NCBI RefSeq assembly: GCF_020172085.1 | Contig: NZ_JAIVAT010000009.1 | Coordinates: forward strand, 248,001-312,000 | DNA from: Rossellomorea aquimaris | Lineage (GTDB): Bacteria; Bacillota; Bacilli; Bacillales; Bacillaceae_B | DNA length: 64,000 bases | Direction: 5' to 3' | Part shown: positions 17,009 through 25,961 of the stretch, piece after piece | Layout: the number at the start of each line of letters is the position of its first letter | Position numbering within the stretch: position 1 is the stretch's first letter | Notes under the pieces: generated by a model | Told to the model about the DNA's origin: nothing | The model's input: only the letters and a program-made list of their open reading frames with translations | Databases searched by the model: none | Program-made: the position numbers and the translations under genes

Positions 17009-19078
17009 TTGAAAAACACTTCTAATAAGAAAAAAATGATTACCGGTACTGCTTTAGCCCTAGGCCTTATGATTCCGCAGGCTGCTCCCTCTATTACGTA
17101 TGCCGATGTGATGGACAAAGATATAGTAAAATTGCGCATCCTTGAAACGACAGATATCCACGTTAATCTCGCAAACTATGATTATTACCAAGATACAGAA
17201 ACAAATAAATATGGACTCGTAAAAACCGCTTCACTTATTAAACAAGCACGATCTGAATCAAAGAACAGCCTTCTTTTTGATAATGGTGATTTACTGCAGG
17301 GAAATCCACTGGGAGATTATGTAGCTAAAGTTGATCCACTGCAACCAGGGGAAACCCACCCTGCGTATAAAGCCATGAACCTGCTAGATTATGATGCTGG
17401 AAACGTAGGGAACCATGAGTTTAATTATGGCCTTGATTTCCTTCAAACTTCTTTGGCTGGTTCTAATTTTCCTTACGTCAATGCCAATGTATATAAGAAT
17501 GATGGAAACAACGATCCTTCCGACGATCAAAACTATTTTGATCCTTACCAGATTCTCGATCGTGAAGTCGTAGATGAAGACGGCGACAAGCATTCCATTA
17601 AGGTCGGTGTGATTGGCTTCGTCCCTCCTCAAATCATGCAGTGGGACAAGGCAAACCTTGAAGGGAATGTCATGACAAAAGACATAGTTGAAACGGCAAA
17701 GAAATTTATACCTCAGATGAAAGCAGAAGGTGCGGACATCATTGTAGCCATCCCTCATTCAGGAATCGGCACGGTTACCGATGATGGGATGGAAGAGAAC
17801 GCAACGTATGACCTTTCGAAAGTGGACGGTATCGACGCCATTCTTTTCGGCCATTCACACGGTACCTTCCCTTCTTCTTCATATGACGGCATTGCAGGGG
17901 TCGATACAAAGAAAGGTACGATCAACGGTGTTCCTTCTGTCATGCCTGGTTATTGGGGAAGTCATCTAGGTCTGGTCGATCTCGAATTAGAATTGAAGGA
18001 TGGGAATTGGACGGTTACCAACGGCCAGACCTCTCTCCGCGGAATTGCTGATAAAGATGGTAACCCTTTAGTATCACGTGATGAAGAAATCTTCGGGGCA
18101 ATCGAAGAAGACCACAACCATACAATTGATTGGGTAAGGAGTGCAGTAGGTGAAACCACAGCTCCAATCAATAGCTACTTTGCACAAGTAAAGGATGATC
18201 CGTCGATTCAAGTCGTGACAAACGCACAAAAATGGTATGTAGAGAAGTATATTCAAGGAACGGAATATGAAGGGATTCCCGTATTATCGGCAGGTGCGCC
18301 GTTTAAAGCCGGTACCCGCGGAGATGCCACTTATTACACGGATATTCCAGCAGGTGAAATCGCCATTAAGAACGTAGCCGATCTTTATTTATATCCAAAT
18401 ACATTACAAGCCGTTTTAATTGATGGGACACAGGTAAAAGAATGGCTCGAGATGTCTGCAGGACAATTCAATCAGATCGACACAAGCAAATCAGAAGAGC
18501 AATCTTTAGTCAATGGAGAGTTCCGCTCTTACAATTATGACGTTATTGATGGTGTCACTTATGAAATCGATGTAACACAGCCTGCAAGATACAACACGGA
18601 CGGGAAATTGGCAAACGAGGACTCTCACCGCATCAAGAACCTTCAGTTCAATGGTCAACCGATTGACCCGGCACAAAAATTCATTGTCGCTACAAATAAT
18701 TATCGTGCTAGTGGTGGTGGCCATTTCCCTGGTATTGACGGTTCCAATATCATCATTCAGGCTCCTGACGAAAATCGGAATGTCATCATAAATTACATCA
18801 TGGAAAAAGGAAGCATCAACCCTGAAGCAGACGGAAACTGGAACTTCACACCAATTCATGGAAACGTGAATGTTGTATTTGAGACTTCTCCTAAAGCACA
18901 GGAATATATCAAAGATGCCAGAACCTATAAATATATCGAAACACTGGATTCAGGATTTGCGAAATACTCGATTAAATTCAAGCAAAGCGATGCGACGAAT
19001 CCAGGGCAGGAAAAGAAACATGGTTTCATGACAAACCTTATTTCAAATGTCGCGAAATCATTTCATTTCTTAAAATAA
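17009..19078 (+). CDS. Secreted 2',3'-cyclic nucleotide phosphodiesterase/3'-nucleotidase (CpdB/YfkN type)
   Basis: This 689-aa protein has a signal peptide (about residues 1-32), a metallophosphatase domain with ETTDIHVNL, FDNGDLLQGNPLGDY, VGNHEFNYGLDF and LFGHSHGTFP, and a C-terminal 5'-nucleotidase domain with YLYPNTLQAV and TNNYRASGGGHFPG. It should release phosphate and nucleosides from nucleotides outside the cell. The start is TTG with GGAG eight bases upstream. Unlike B. subtilis YfkN it has only one nucleotidase module and no visible sortase signal. Confidence 0.93.
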   Translation: MKNTSNKKKMITGTALALGLMIPQAAPSITYADVMDKDIVKLRILETTDIHVNLANYDYYQDTETNKYGLVKTASLIKQARSESKNSLLFDNGDLLQGNPLGDYVAKVDPLQPGETHPAYKAMNLLDYDAGNVGNHEFNYGLDFLQTSLAGSNFPYVNANVYKNDGNNDPSDDQNYFDPYQILDREVVDEDGDKHSIKVGVIGFVPPQIMQWDKANLEGNVMTKDIVETAKKFIPQMKAEGADIIVAIPHSGIGTVTDDGMEENATYDLSKVDGIDAILFGHSHGTFPSSSYDGIAGVDTKKGTINGVPSVMPGYWGSHLGLVDLELELKDGNWTVTNGQTSLRGIADKDGNPLVSRDEEIFGAIEEDHNHTIDWVRSAVGETTAPINSYFAQVKDDPSIQVVTNAQKWYVEKYIQGTEYEGIPVLSAGAPFKAGTRGDATYYTDIPAGEIAIKNVADLYLYPNTLQAVLIDGTQVKEWLEMSAGQFNQIDTSKSEEQSLVNGEFRSYNYDVIDGVTYEIDVTQPARYNTDGKLANEDSHRIKNLQFNGQPIDPAQKFIVATNNYRASGGGHFPGIDGSNIIIQAPDENRNVIINYIMEKGSINPEADGNWNFTPIHGNVNVVFETSPKAQEYIKDARTYKYIETLDSGFAKYSIKFKQSDATNPGQEKKHGFMTNLISNVAKSFHFLK

Positions 19079-19090
19079 ACAGCATACTCT

Positions 19091-19120
19091 GGGAACCTCC
19101 AATTCGGGGGTTCTTTTTCT
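19091..19120 (+). terminator. Terminator after the CpdB-like gene
   Basis: GAACCTCC (19093-19100) pairs with GGGGGTTC (19106-19113) and is followed by TTTTTCTT, 15 bases after the stop codon. Confidence 0.88.
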
Positions 19121-19265
19121 TATGGTTCGAAGTCAACATCCTCCATTAGAAGGATATTGACTTCTCCCAACTGAAACCATTTAACTTTCATGGGTTTTCG
19201 TCATATAATGGTTGGGTAGGATTGATTAATGAGAGACGAAAATTACTATTTAGGACTGATATAGA

Positions 19266-20186
19266 ATGTACAATAAAGAAACAGTGTTTGAAGAATTGTC
19301 AAAAGTCATGCACTCGGACAATATCAAGCGTGATGAATTATTAAGAGATCACCTATATACAAAGTTGGGCGGGAAAGCGGATTTCTTCCTGACGCCCACA
19401 ACGTATGAAGAAGTGCAAAATATTGTAAAGCTGGCGAATAAAGTGGATGTACCGTTCACCTTACTCGGAAATGGGTCGAACTTGATTGTGAAAGATGGAG
19501 GAATCCGCGGAATTGTCCTTCATTTAAAGAATTTCAAGGATATAAAAACAACCGACCAGCTGATTGTTGCTCAAAGTGGTGCAGCCATCATTGATGTATC
19601 CAGACGTGCGCTTGCTGAGAAGCTGTCAGGACTTGAGTTTGCCTGCGGGATTCCAGGAACGGTTGGCGGTGCCCTGTTCATGAACGCTGGTGCCTACGGA
19701 GGAGAGATCAAGGATGTACTTGATTACTGCCACGTCGTGGATCGAGAAGGGAATCTGGTGAAGCGAACAGCTGCAGATTTAGAGCTTGATTATCGTCACA
19801 GCAACATTTCTGAAAAAGGGGATATCGTATTGGAAGCCACATTCAGCTTACAACCGGGTGTCTATGAAGACATCAAGGCCATCATGGATGACTTGACGGA
19901 CAAACGTGAATCCAAGCAGCCCCTTGAATATCCATCATGTGGAAGTGTGTTCAAGCGTCCTCCAGGCTACTTTGCCGGAAAGCTTATACAGGACAGCGAG
20001 CTTCAAGGAACAAACTTTGGTGGTGCAGAAGTATCCACGAAACATGCTGGTTTTATCGTGAATAAAGACAATGCAACGGCAACGGATTATATTTCACTGA
20101 TCGAACATGTGCAAAAAACAGTGAAGGAAAAGTTTGATGTAGAACTTGAACGCGAAGTACGCATCATCGGGGAAGATCTCGAGTGA
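19266..20186 (+). CDS. murB: UDP-N-acetylenolpyruvoylglucosamine reductase MurB
   Basis: This 306-aa flavoprotein catalyses the NADPH-dependent second step of UDP-MurNAc synthesis for peptidoglycan. It shows the FAD-binding pattern [36 protein letters not shown], the catalytic segment [13 protein letters not shown] and the C-terminal [11 protein letters not shown]. Its length and the single-chain type fit the MurB of Bacillus. The gene is flanked by its own gap and terminator, so it appears monocistronic. Confidence 0.98.
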   Translation: MYNKETVFEELSKVMHSDNIKRDELLRDHLYTKLGGKADFFLTPTTYEEVQNIVKLANKVDVPFTLLGNGSNLIVKDGGIRGIVLHLKNFKDIKTTDQLIVAQSGAAIIDVSRRALAEKLSGLEFACGIPGTVGGALFMNAGAYGGEIKDVLDYCHVVDREGNLVKRTAADLELDYRHSNISEKGDIVLEATFSLQPGVYEDIKAIMDDLTDKRESKQPLEYPSCGSVFKRPPGYFAGKLIQDSELQGTNFGGAEVSTKHAGFIVNKDNATATDYISLIEHVQKTVKEKFDVELEREVRIIGEDLE

Positions 20187-20219
20187 AAAAGTCAGGAATC
20201 GTTAGATTCCTGACTTTTT
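20187..20219 (+). terminator. Terminator after murB
   Basis: AAAAGTCAGGAATC and its complement (to 20219) form a long hairpin directly after the murB stop, ending in TTTTTC. The A-rich left flank means it could also work on the minus strand. Confidence 0.92.
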
Positions 20220-20327
20220 CATTCCAATTTTCGAAGTTCATAAAGTTGGGCATGAAAGATATATAACTCGCCCCTAAACAAACAATTTCCTCATTATGTA
20301 TTCCCCTTTGATTTCAGCGCTACCAAC

Positions 20328-20357
20328 AAAAAAAACAGCCTAAATAGGTTTAGACTG
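20328..20357 (-). terminator. Terminator after the 43-aa ORF
   Basis: CAGTCTAAA and TTTAGGCTG (with a small bulge) form a hairpin, followed on the minus strand by eight T. It lies about 40 bases after the stop of the small ORF and supports that ORF being a real transcription unit. Confidence 0.8.
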
Positions 20358-20396
20358 AGTAGGTCCCATCACTTAAAGGGATAAAGAATCCGACAG

Positions 20397-20528
20397 CTAT
20401 TTCTTTTTGACAACAGGGGCGGGCTTGGTTCTTCGGAATTCTCTCATTCTCGTCACGGCGGTTTGAGATACCTTTGCATCGAGTTCATACGCCTCGCGGG
20501 CTTTAAAATAGAGCAGAGTCACCTTCAT
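20397..20528 (-). CDS. Small basic 43-aa protein, unrecognised
   Basis: A short ORF encodes 43 residues beginning MKVTLLYFKAREAYELDAK and ending in a basic, proline-rich tail (RRTKPAPVVKKK). It has an excellent ribosome site, AAAGGAGGG, five bases before ATG, and a strong intrinsic terminator just after it, which together argue for expression. There is no signal peptide or transmembrane segment. The positively charged end could contact nucleic acid or ribosome, but this is speculation. I do not recognise the family. Confidence 0.7.
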   Translation of the reverse strand: MKVTLLYFKAREAYELDAKVSQTAVTRMREFRRTKPAPVVKKK

Positions 20529-20603
20529 ATGCCCTCCTTTGTTAAAAAATCTAGTTTCTTTTTACCCGAAAAATACCTGATAAAACCAAATCACAAAATT
20601 TTT

Positions 20604-21065
20604 TCAGAAATTATAATTCCATAAAATTCGCCATTCACCTTCTTCCATCGCTGCATAACAGGTTTGAGAGATCGTCAACTCCCCGAATTGGCTGTCGAAA
20701 TACAAATTCACTTTTGCTTTTCTGACATTCTCAAACTGAAGGCCCTCATGATTAAAGGTAAATTCCTTCTCCTTTTCAATACTGCCGATTTCAACATCAA
20801 ACTCCTCCACCCCCATATGTCCCATAAATACATGATTCTTGGTTTGGATGTAAGATGCTTTCGGGAATTTATTTTTCATCTCTGAGTGAAAGAGTTCCCA
20901 GGCGTTACCGAAATCACCGTCTTTTTCAAAGTTATAAAACTCCTTTATCACTTCTTCAGGTGTCTGAGGTTCCTGGCTTTTTCCGATAAACATAAATAAA
21001 GTCACCAAAAACATTATCCCTATGACTACTCCAATTATTAAAGGGACAGGACTCTTCCTTCTCAT
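20604..21065 (-). CDS. Membrane-anchored NTF2-like protein, unknown function
   Basis: This 153-aa protein has one N-terminal transmembrane segment (residues about 8-28) and an outside domain with TPEEVIKEFYNFEKDGDFGNAW, typical of NTF2-like/DUF4878-like extracytoplasmic domains. It ends with EGEWRILWNYNF. The ATG at 21065 has GGAG ten bases upstream. It lies 67 bases after the second HTH-TPR regulator on the same strand and could be co-transcribed with it. The function is not known. Confidence 0.75.
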   Translation of the reverse strand: MRRKSPVPLIIGVVIGIMFLVTLFMFIGKSQEPQTPEEVIKEFYNFEKDGDFGNAWELFHSEMKNKFPKASYIQTKNHVFMGHMGVEEFDVEIGSIEKEKEFTFNHEGLQFENVRKAKVNLYFDSQFGELTISQTCYAAMEEGEWRILWNYNF

Positions 21066-21132
21066 ACATCAAACACTCCTCACTTACCACCATTCTTATG
21101 AAGGACATGTAGAATATATGAAACTGAAAATA

Positions 21133-22026
21133 TCAAGACAACATTTTTCGATATAATTCTTCTTTTTTATTTACTAAAAATGCTCTGTGCTCTTCATTTC
21201 CGAGCGCTTCAAACATCAATATGGATTTTTCTATATACGATAGTGCTGGTTTAACTTTCTCTTCCAGTTCGAAATTATATCCAATATGGTAATGCAGTTG
21301 TGCTAAACCATATAAGTGCTCCTCTTCGATACACCACTTGATTCCTTCCTTGCAATGATCGATAGAATCACTGTACTTCCCTAATCTTGTTAACACCCTT
21401 GCTTTATTATAAAGTAATCGTGTTTTAATGGATTTATCGCTCAGCTGCAAGGTTCCTGTTGTATGTATTGCTTCTCTAACCTGATCATAATAATTGAGCG
21501 CTTTCGAGTAGTCTTCCATCCCTACATAAAAACCTCCAATTGTTAATAGAATCTCCATTTCCCTTTCCGAGAAAGCCTTTTTACTGTCTGTTGTAATGTA
21601 AAGGGCCTTGTTCAAAAGAGCTAAGGCAAATTCCCAATTTTTCTGAACCTCAAACTCGTATATTGCTTTGTGCCAATAAAGGAGTTGGAGATTTTCATTT
21701 TCTTTAAAAAGGGGATTCTTTTCTTCTACTCTAACCATGTCTATCATTTCTTTGTATCTATGCTTTTTTCTCAGTTGACGCAATTGGCGTTCAACTTCTT
21801 TTAAATAATCAAGACGGGGGGTTGTCCCTATCTCAAAGAAATAGTTCACATCCACTCCGAGCTTCTTGGAAATCTGATAAAGTGAGGTAGCACTGGGATA
21901 GATATCTCCCTTTTCAATCCTGCTAATAAGTGCCTGTGTACATATCCCTTCTGCTAATTCTCCTTGAGTGATACCAACAACCTGACGTAATTCCTTTATC
22001 TTTTTACCAATGATGGAGTAATCCAC
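21133..22026 (-). CDS. HTH-TPR transcriptional regulator, PlcR/RRNPP type (copy 2)
   Basis: This 297-aa protein has an XRE-type HTH at residues about 5-62 (IKELRQVVGITQGELAEGI, then ALISRIEKGDIYPSATSLYQ) and TPR-like helices from about 75 to the end. This is the layout of PlcR, a peptide-pheromone-controlled regulator. GTG start with GGGGGCGGG before it. It is a tandem paralogue of the next gene; the first 75 residues are almost identical. No obvious pheromone ORF lies beside it. Target genes are unknown. Confidence 0.85.
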   Translation of the reverse strand: MDYSIIGKKIKELRQVVGITQGELAEGICTQALISRIEKGDIYPSATSLYQISKKLGVDVNYFFEIGTTPRLDYLKEVERQLRQLRKKHRYKEMIDMVRVEEKNPLFKENENLQLLYWHKAIYEFEVQKNWEFALALLNKALYITTDSKKAFSEREMEILLTIGGFYVGMEDYSKALNYYDQVREAIHTTGTLQLSDKSIKTRLLYNKARVLTRLGKYSDSIDHCKEGIKWCIEEEHLYGLAQLHYHIGYNFELEEKVKPALSYIEKSILMFEALGNEEHRAFLVNKKEELYRKMLS

Positions 22027-22053
22027 GAACCCGCCCCCTTGAATTGTATTATT

Positions 22054-22944
22054 TCATTTATCTATCTTTGCTTTAAGTTCTTCTATCTTCCTTTCGATAA
22101 AAGTTGATAATTTCGTGTTATATTGAATGTCAAATAGCATTGCTGCTTTAACCAGATAAGGTAATGCTTCCTGATACTTCCCCTCAAGCTCTAAGTTATA
22201 CCCGATATGATAGTTTAATTGAGCAAAGCCATATAAGTTTTCTTCTTCTGTGATCCATCGAATGCCTTCTTCACAATACCTCGTGGACTCCTTGTAATCA
22301 CCAAGTCTCGTCAGCACCCTGGCAATATTATATAGGAGCCTGGTTTTGATAGATTTATCGCCAAGTTGGTCATTGTATGAAAAAGCGTCATTCACCTTTT
22401 GATAAATGGCCAGCGCTCGTTCATAGTTACCACGGCTGAATTCCAGAATTCCCATACTGATCATAATATTCATTTCACGCTCTGACATGGCCTTTTTCTT
22501 ATTATAAGTAAGGGAGAGTGCCATTTCTAAAATGGCCAGTGCTTCCTCTTTGTTTTGCTCGACCTCATTTATATAAATTCCTTTATGCCAATAAAGAAGC
22601 TGAAGGTTCGTTTCATCTTTTAAAAATAAAGGATTCTTTTCTTCGGCTTTGACAATCTCGAGAATTTCATCGTATTTTAATTTCACTCTCAGTTTCTTTA
22701 GTTGACGTTCAACCTCTTTCACATAATCCAATCGGGGTGTCATCCCGATTTCAAAAAAATAGTTAACATCGACGCCTAACTTCTTTGAAATTTGATAAAG
22801 GGATGTGGCACTGGGATAAATATCCCCTTTTTCTATTCGACTGATCAGGGCCTGAGTACAAATTCCATCTGCCAGTTCACCCTGAGTCAAACCAACGACT
22901 TTCCTTAGTTCTTTGATTTTATTCCCAATGACTGAAAAGTCCAC
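22054..22944 (-). CDS. HTH-TPR transcriptional regulator, PlcR/RRNPP type (copy 1)
   Basis: This 296-aa paralogue of the following gene has HTH residues about 5-62 (IKELRKVVGLTQGELADGI) and TPR helices thereafter, with shared blocks such as KSIKTRLLYN and ARVLTRLG. GTG start at 22944 with AAGGGGG seven bases upstream. Only 27 bases separate the two copies, so they are probably co-transcribed. Divergence is concentrated in the TPR part, which in RRNPP proteins reads the signalling peptide, so the copies may sense different ligands. Confidence 0.87.
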   Translation of the reverse strand: MDFSVIGNKIKELRKVVGLTQGELADGICTQALISRIEKGDIYPSATSLYQISKKLGVDVNYFFEIGMTPRLDYVKEVERQLKKLRVKLKYDEILEIVKAEEKNPLFLKDETNLQLLYWHKGIYINEVEQNKEEALAILEMALSLTYNKKKAMSEREMNIMISMGILEFSRGNYERALAIYQKVNDAFSYNDQLGDKSIKTRLLYNIARVLTRLGDYKESTRYCEEGIRWITEEENLYGFAQLNYHIGYNLELEGKYQEALPYLVKAAMLFDIQYNTKLSTFIERKIEELKAKIDK

Positions 22945-23093
22945 AAACCCACCCCCTTACAAATCTTACAAATATTAATATTTTAATATCCTATCAGAAA
23001 ATAAGCAATTTTATTAGGAATATCCTCATACATCCTCTCTCAAGGACATAAACCGAGATTACATACATTTCGAATCTATGTTTTAATTGTCTT

Positions 23094-23151
23094 AACGACA
23101 AATTACAATACCTTTTGACGGCACTTCTCCTAGTGGGAAGTGCTCTTTTTT
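23094..23151 (+). ncRNA. Putative small RNA, tandem copy A
   Basis: AACGACAAATTACAATACC is followed by a GCACTTCTC/GGGAAGTGC hairpin and CTTTTTT. A possible -10 (TTTAAT, 23082-23087) with TTACAT 17 bases upstream precedes it; the -35 match is poor. Together these fit a short untranslated RNA of about 58 nt. There is no start codon in frame with the open stretch across it. Confidence 0.5.
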
Positions 23152-23293
23152 ATTTTATTTACTCACTATCAGATGTTAATGTATATAAATTTTTTATAAA
23201 AAGAATAAATTCTTGAGGAACCCTTTCATTTTCTATCGAAAACTATCCTATACCCATAATCCAATTTAAATCCATTTGTGATTATAAAAAGTG

Positions 23294-23348
23294 AACGACA
23301 AATCACAATACCCTTGGCCAGCACTTCTCTTTTTTCGAAAGTGTTTTT
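23294..23348 (+). ncRNA. Putative small RNA, tandem copy B (diverged)
   Basis: AACGACAAATCACAATACC and GCACTTCTC match copy A, 200 bases downstream of it, with TTATAA just upstream as a possible -10. The right arm of the hairpin has decayed to CGAAAGTG, though TTTTT remains, so this copy may be weak or dead. Confidence 0.4.
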
Positions 23349-23495
23349 CGTGCGTATTAACAGCTTCCTCAATTATTAATATATTTATAAATCTATAGAA
23401 ACTGAAGAGATTCTAAGCTAAAGACCTAAGAACTATTCTCTTAATCGCCCCAGAACGACATTACATAACATTTTCATCTATGTTTTAATAAACCT

Positions 23496-23554
23496 AACGA
23501 CAAATTACAATACCTTTAGACAGCACTTCTCTTTATGGGAAGTGCTCTTTTTTT
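23496..23554 (+). ncRNA. Putative small RNA, tandem copy C
   Basis: It has the same AACGACAAATTACAATACC core as copy A, 202 bases after copy B, followed by GCACTTCTC/GGGAAGTGC and TTTTTTT. The TTACAT-N17-TTTAAT pair upstream is conserved with copy A. A second AACGACA-TTACAT-like block lies 42 bases before the core. Confidence 0.5.
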
Positions 23555-23570
23555 GAGGGACGGACCTCTC

Positions 23571-23957
23571 CTAGCTTTCATATATCTCCAATGGCAGCCC
23601 ATCCGGATCTTCAAAGAAAGTGAATTTTTTATGGGTAAAAGGGTCTATTCTAATTTCTTCTGCTTTAATATTCTTCTGACGAAGCTCCTCTATGGCCTCT
23701 TTTATATCTTCCACCTCAAATGCTAAATGACGCAGCCCTTGCGCTTCGGGATAACTCAGACGTGCCAAAGCTTCTGGGAACGAAAAGAGTTCGATGATAT
23801 ATTCACCATTTAAGGTAAGGTCGAGCTTATAGGAATCCCTTTCTTCCCTATAAACCTCCTGCTTTACTCCAAACCCGAGTTTATTCACATAAAAGTCTTT
23901 AGATCTGGCATAGTCCGAGCAAATGATGGCGATATGGTGGATTTTTTTGAATTTCAT
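23571..23957 (-). CDS. VOC family protein (glyoxalase I-like, YaeR type)
   Basis: This protein of about 128 aa is one pair of vicinal-oxygen-chelate repeats: KKIHHIAIICSDYARSKDFY at the start, GEYIIELFSFP in the middle, LRHLAFEVEDI, and DPDGLPLEIYE at the end. The metal ligands of the fold (His near residue 5, Glu near 55, His near 78, Glu near 125) are present. The upstream ATG at 23981 would include the ribosome site, so 23957 is chosen. Likely a small metal-dependent lyase or isomerase; the substrate is unknown. Confidence 0.88.
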   Translation of the reverse strand: MKFKKIHHIAIICSDYARSKDFYVNKLGFGVKQEVYREERDSYKLDLTLNGEYIIELFSFPEALARLSYPEAQGLRHLAFEVEDIKEAIEELRQKNIKAEEIRIDPFTHKKFTFFEDPDGLPLEIYES

Positions 23958-23996
23958 GATGTCTCTCTCCTCCCTCCTCATATATATATCATACCA

Positions 23997-24740
23997 TTAT
24001 GCTATAAACCGACATTTCGGAAAGCTGCTGCACCCCTTAAATGATCCTGTCCCATCTTTACGGTTTCGGGTCACTAATGAATTTCCACACTTAGGGCATA
24101 CACCTGAATTCACCCTCATCTTCTTTTCCTGCTGATCTGCCCTGACTTGTTTTATATGTGCCTTCACTGCTTTATTTTCTACTATATTCCTTAATTTGAG
24201 CCGTTCAGAGATTCCCTTTATTTGAAAGCGACTAAGGACTGATTCATCATGCTTCTTAATAAGTTCTACCAGTTGATTGGAATGGATAACGAATGATCGA
24301 CGAGAAGTGATATCCATTTTCTTAATAGTGGATCTGGGATCGAAGGCAATCACTGAATAATAAGGAGGTTGAATTTGGCTGCCAATCAAATTTTCAATGG
24401 CCTTAATATGGCCATAGTTTTGGTGAAGCGGATTATGAAAGGATTGCTTACGCTTATAAATGACCTGGGTCCACTTTTTACTTCTTTCGCTCCCGTATAT
24501 CCAGCCTTGATAATTTTTTGTTTCGATCACAAAGATTCCGGCTCCCGAAAGAACCACATGATCAATCTGAGTGGTTTTACCATTTTGTGAAGGGAGCAAA
24601 ACATCGTGTAAAACAACATAACGATCCGGGTTCAGTTTACTTAGGTAGTACTTCACTTTTCTTTCTCCAATCTTTCCTTTAAATGATGGAGATGAAGCAA
24701 GAATCACCATCACTATGAATAGCAATAAAAGATAGCTCAT
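23997..24740 (-). CDS. NERD-domain protein with C-terminal topoisomerase-type zinc finger
   Basis: This protein of about 247 aa has an N-terminal transmembrane helix (residues 1-17), a NERD nuclease-related domain with KIGERKVKYYLSKL, QIDHVVLSGAGIFVIETKNY and the conserved NPLHQNYGHIKAIENL, and a four-cysteine zinc finger at the end (CPKCG...CSSFPKC). The IDH-ExK-type residues of the PD-(D/E)XK fold are visible. The ATG at 24740 has GGAGG nine bases upstream. NERD proteins are thought to act on DNA; the exact role is unknown. Confidence 0.88.
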   Translation of the reverse strand: MSYLLLLFIVMVILASSPSFKGKIGERKVKYYLSKLNPDRYVVLHDVLLPSQNGKTTQIDHVVLSGAGIFVIETKNYQGWIYGSERSKKWTQVIYKRKQSFHNPLHQNYGHIKAIENLIGSQIQPPYYSVIAFDPRSTIKKMDITSRRSFVIHSNQLVELIKKHDESVLSRFQIKGISERLKLRNIVENKAVKAHIKQVRADQQEKKMRVNSGVCPKCGNSLVTRNRKDGTGSFKGCSSFPKCRFIA

Positions 24741-24820
24741 TAGAAGAAGCCTCCCTATGGAATAATTATACAAATTACATATTATCACAAAATGCAGGAC
24801 TTATTACCCTCTTTCATTCA

Positions 24821-24850
24821 AAAAAAAGAAGCAGCCTAAGGCTACTTCTC
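24821..24850 (-). terminator. Terminator after ppaC
   Basis: GAAGTAGCCTTAGGCTGCTTC forms a hairpin with one G-T pair and is followed on the minus strand by seven T. Confidence 0.88.
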
Positions 24851-24858
24851 TCACCATA

Positions 24859-25785
24859 TTATTTCATCGCATCCGTCAACACAGGTACGATCTGCTTCTT
24901 ACGGGATACCACGCCTTTTAATAACGCCGTGTTGTTTTCAAGCGTTACATTAAACGCTTTTTCAACATCTCCTGCTTTGCTACCAAGTGCAAGTGCCGTA
25001 GAGTCATTTTCCAGAATGTCAGTGACAACAAGAAGGAACAGGTCCAGTCCTTTTTCCTTGATCATGGTTTCCATGGCTGCTTCGACTTCCGCTTGGCGTC
25101 CGAATACATCATTCGTATCGACAACGTTGATTTGAGCCACTTCCACTTTCGCTGTACCCATTGAGAATTCCTTCGCGTCAAGCGTCACAAGTTCAGCGAC
25201 TGATTTCGTGCTCATGTTCGCGCCGGCTTTCAGCATTTCCAATCCGTACACTTCAGGATCGACTCCTGCGATTTCAGCCAGTTCTTTCGCTGCCTCTACG
25301 TCTTCGTCTGTGCATGTAGGAGATTTGAATAGAAGGGAATCCGAGATAATCGCTGAAAGCATCAATCCAGCCATTTCCTTCGTCACTTCCACGCCTTTTT
25401 CCTTATAGATCTTGTTTAAGATCGTTGCTGTGCATCCAACCGGCTCAGCACGATAGTACAGGGGATCTGCCGTTTCAAAGTTCGCGATACGGTGGTGATC
25501 GATGACTTCAAGAACGCGTACTTCCTCGATATCCTCAGCACTTTGCTGACGCTCGTTGTGATCAACAAGGATGACCGTATCGGTTTCACCGGCAACCTTC
25601 TCTACTAAACGAGGTGCATCTACGTTGAAGTAATCAAGGGCATATTGCGTTTCGCCGTTCACTTCACCTAAACGTACAGGCTCGACGTCCATGCCGATCT
25701 TTGTTTTTAAATCGGCATAAACCAGTGCAGATGTAATCGTATCCGTGTCAGGATTTTTGTGGCCGAAAATTAGTGTTTTACTCAT
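24859..25785 (-). CDS. ppaC: Manganese-dependent inorganic pyrophosphatase
   Basis: This 308-aa family II pyrophosphatase hydrolyses PPi to phosphate in the cytoplasm. It belongs to the DHH superfamily and shows [14 protein letters not shown] (metal ligands), [19 protein letters not shown] and the C-terminal DHHA2 segment with [10 protein letters not shown]. Length is typical. It is monocistronic, with its own terminator. Confidence 0.97.
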   Translation of the reverse strand: MSKTLIFGHKNPDTDTITSALVYADLKTKIGMDVEPVRLGEVNGETQYALDYFNVDAPRLVEKVAGETDTVILVDHNERQQSAEDIEEVRVLEVIDHHRIANFETADPLYYRAEPVGCTATILNKIYKEKGVEVTKEMAGLMLSAIISDSLLFKSPTCTDEDVEAAKELAEIAGVDPEVYGLEMLKAGANMSTKSVAELVTLDAKEFSMGTAKVEVAQINVVDTNDVFGRQAEVEAAMETMIKEKGLDLFLLVVTDILENDSTALALGSKAGDVEKAFNVTLENNTALLKGVVSRKKQIVPVLTDAMK

Positions 25786-25961
25786 TGATCAATCTCCTAA
25801 CTCTATGTAATGTGGTTCGTTAATCTTCTCTCTTTACATTTTCTTATATTACCATATATAGAAGCAAAACCGTATCTGTTGGGTAAGATTTTTTCCATTG
25901 ATGATGGAGGTAATATTTCCAAATTTTGCGTTATAAAAGAGTACAGGAATAAACGTGGACT

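Larger units (their letters stand above)
22945..23570. other. Gene-free gap with three tandem cassette copies
   Basis: This 626-bp AT-rich gap between the regulators and the VOC gene has no supported protein-coding ORF. It holds three cassettes about 200 bp apart, each ending in a plus-strand hairpin, and a GAGGGACGGACCTC word at 23555-23568. The minus-strand promoter of the regulator pair should lie near 22960-23040. Confidence 0.7.

Noticed and set aside
21066..21132. Pheromone peptide gene downstream of the HTH-TPR pair
   Set aside because: The short frames here have no signal sequence or ribosome site; the candidate ATG lies in a different frame from any peptide-like sequence.
23094..23215. 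Open frame through cassette A encoding a hydrophobic peptide (NDKLQYLLTALLLVGS...)
   Set aside because: No ATG, GTG or TTG with a ribosome site opens it, and copy C has a stop in the same frame, so the peptide is not conserved between copies.
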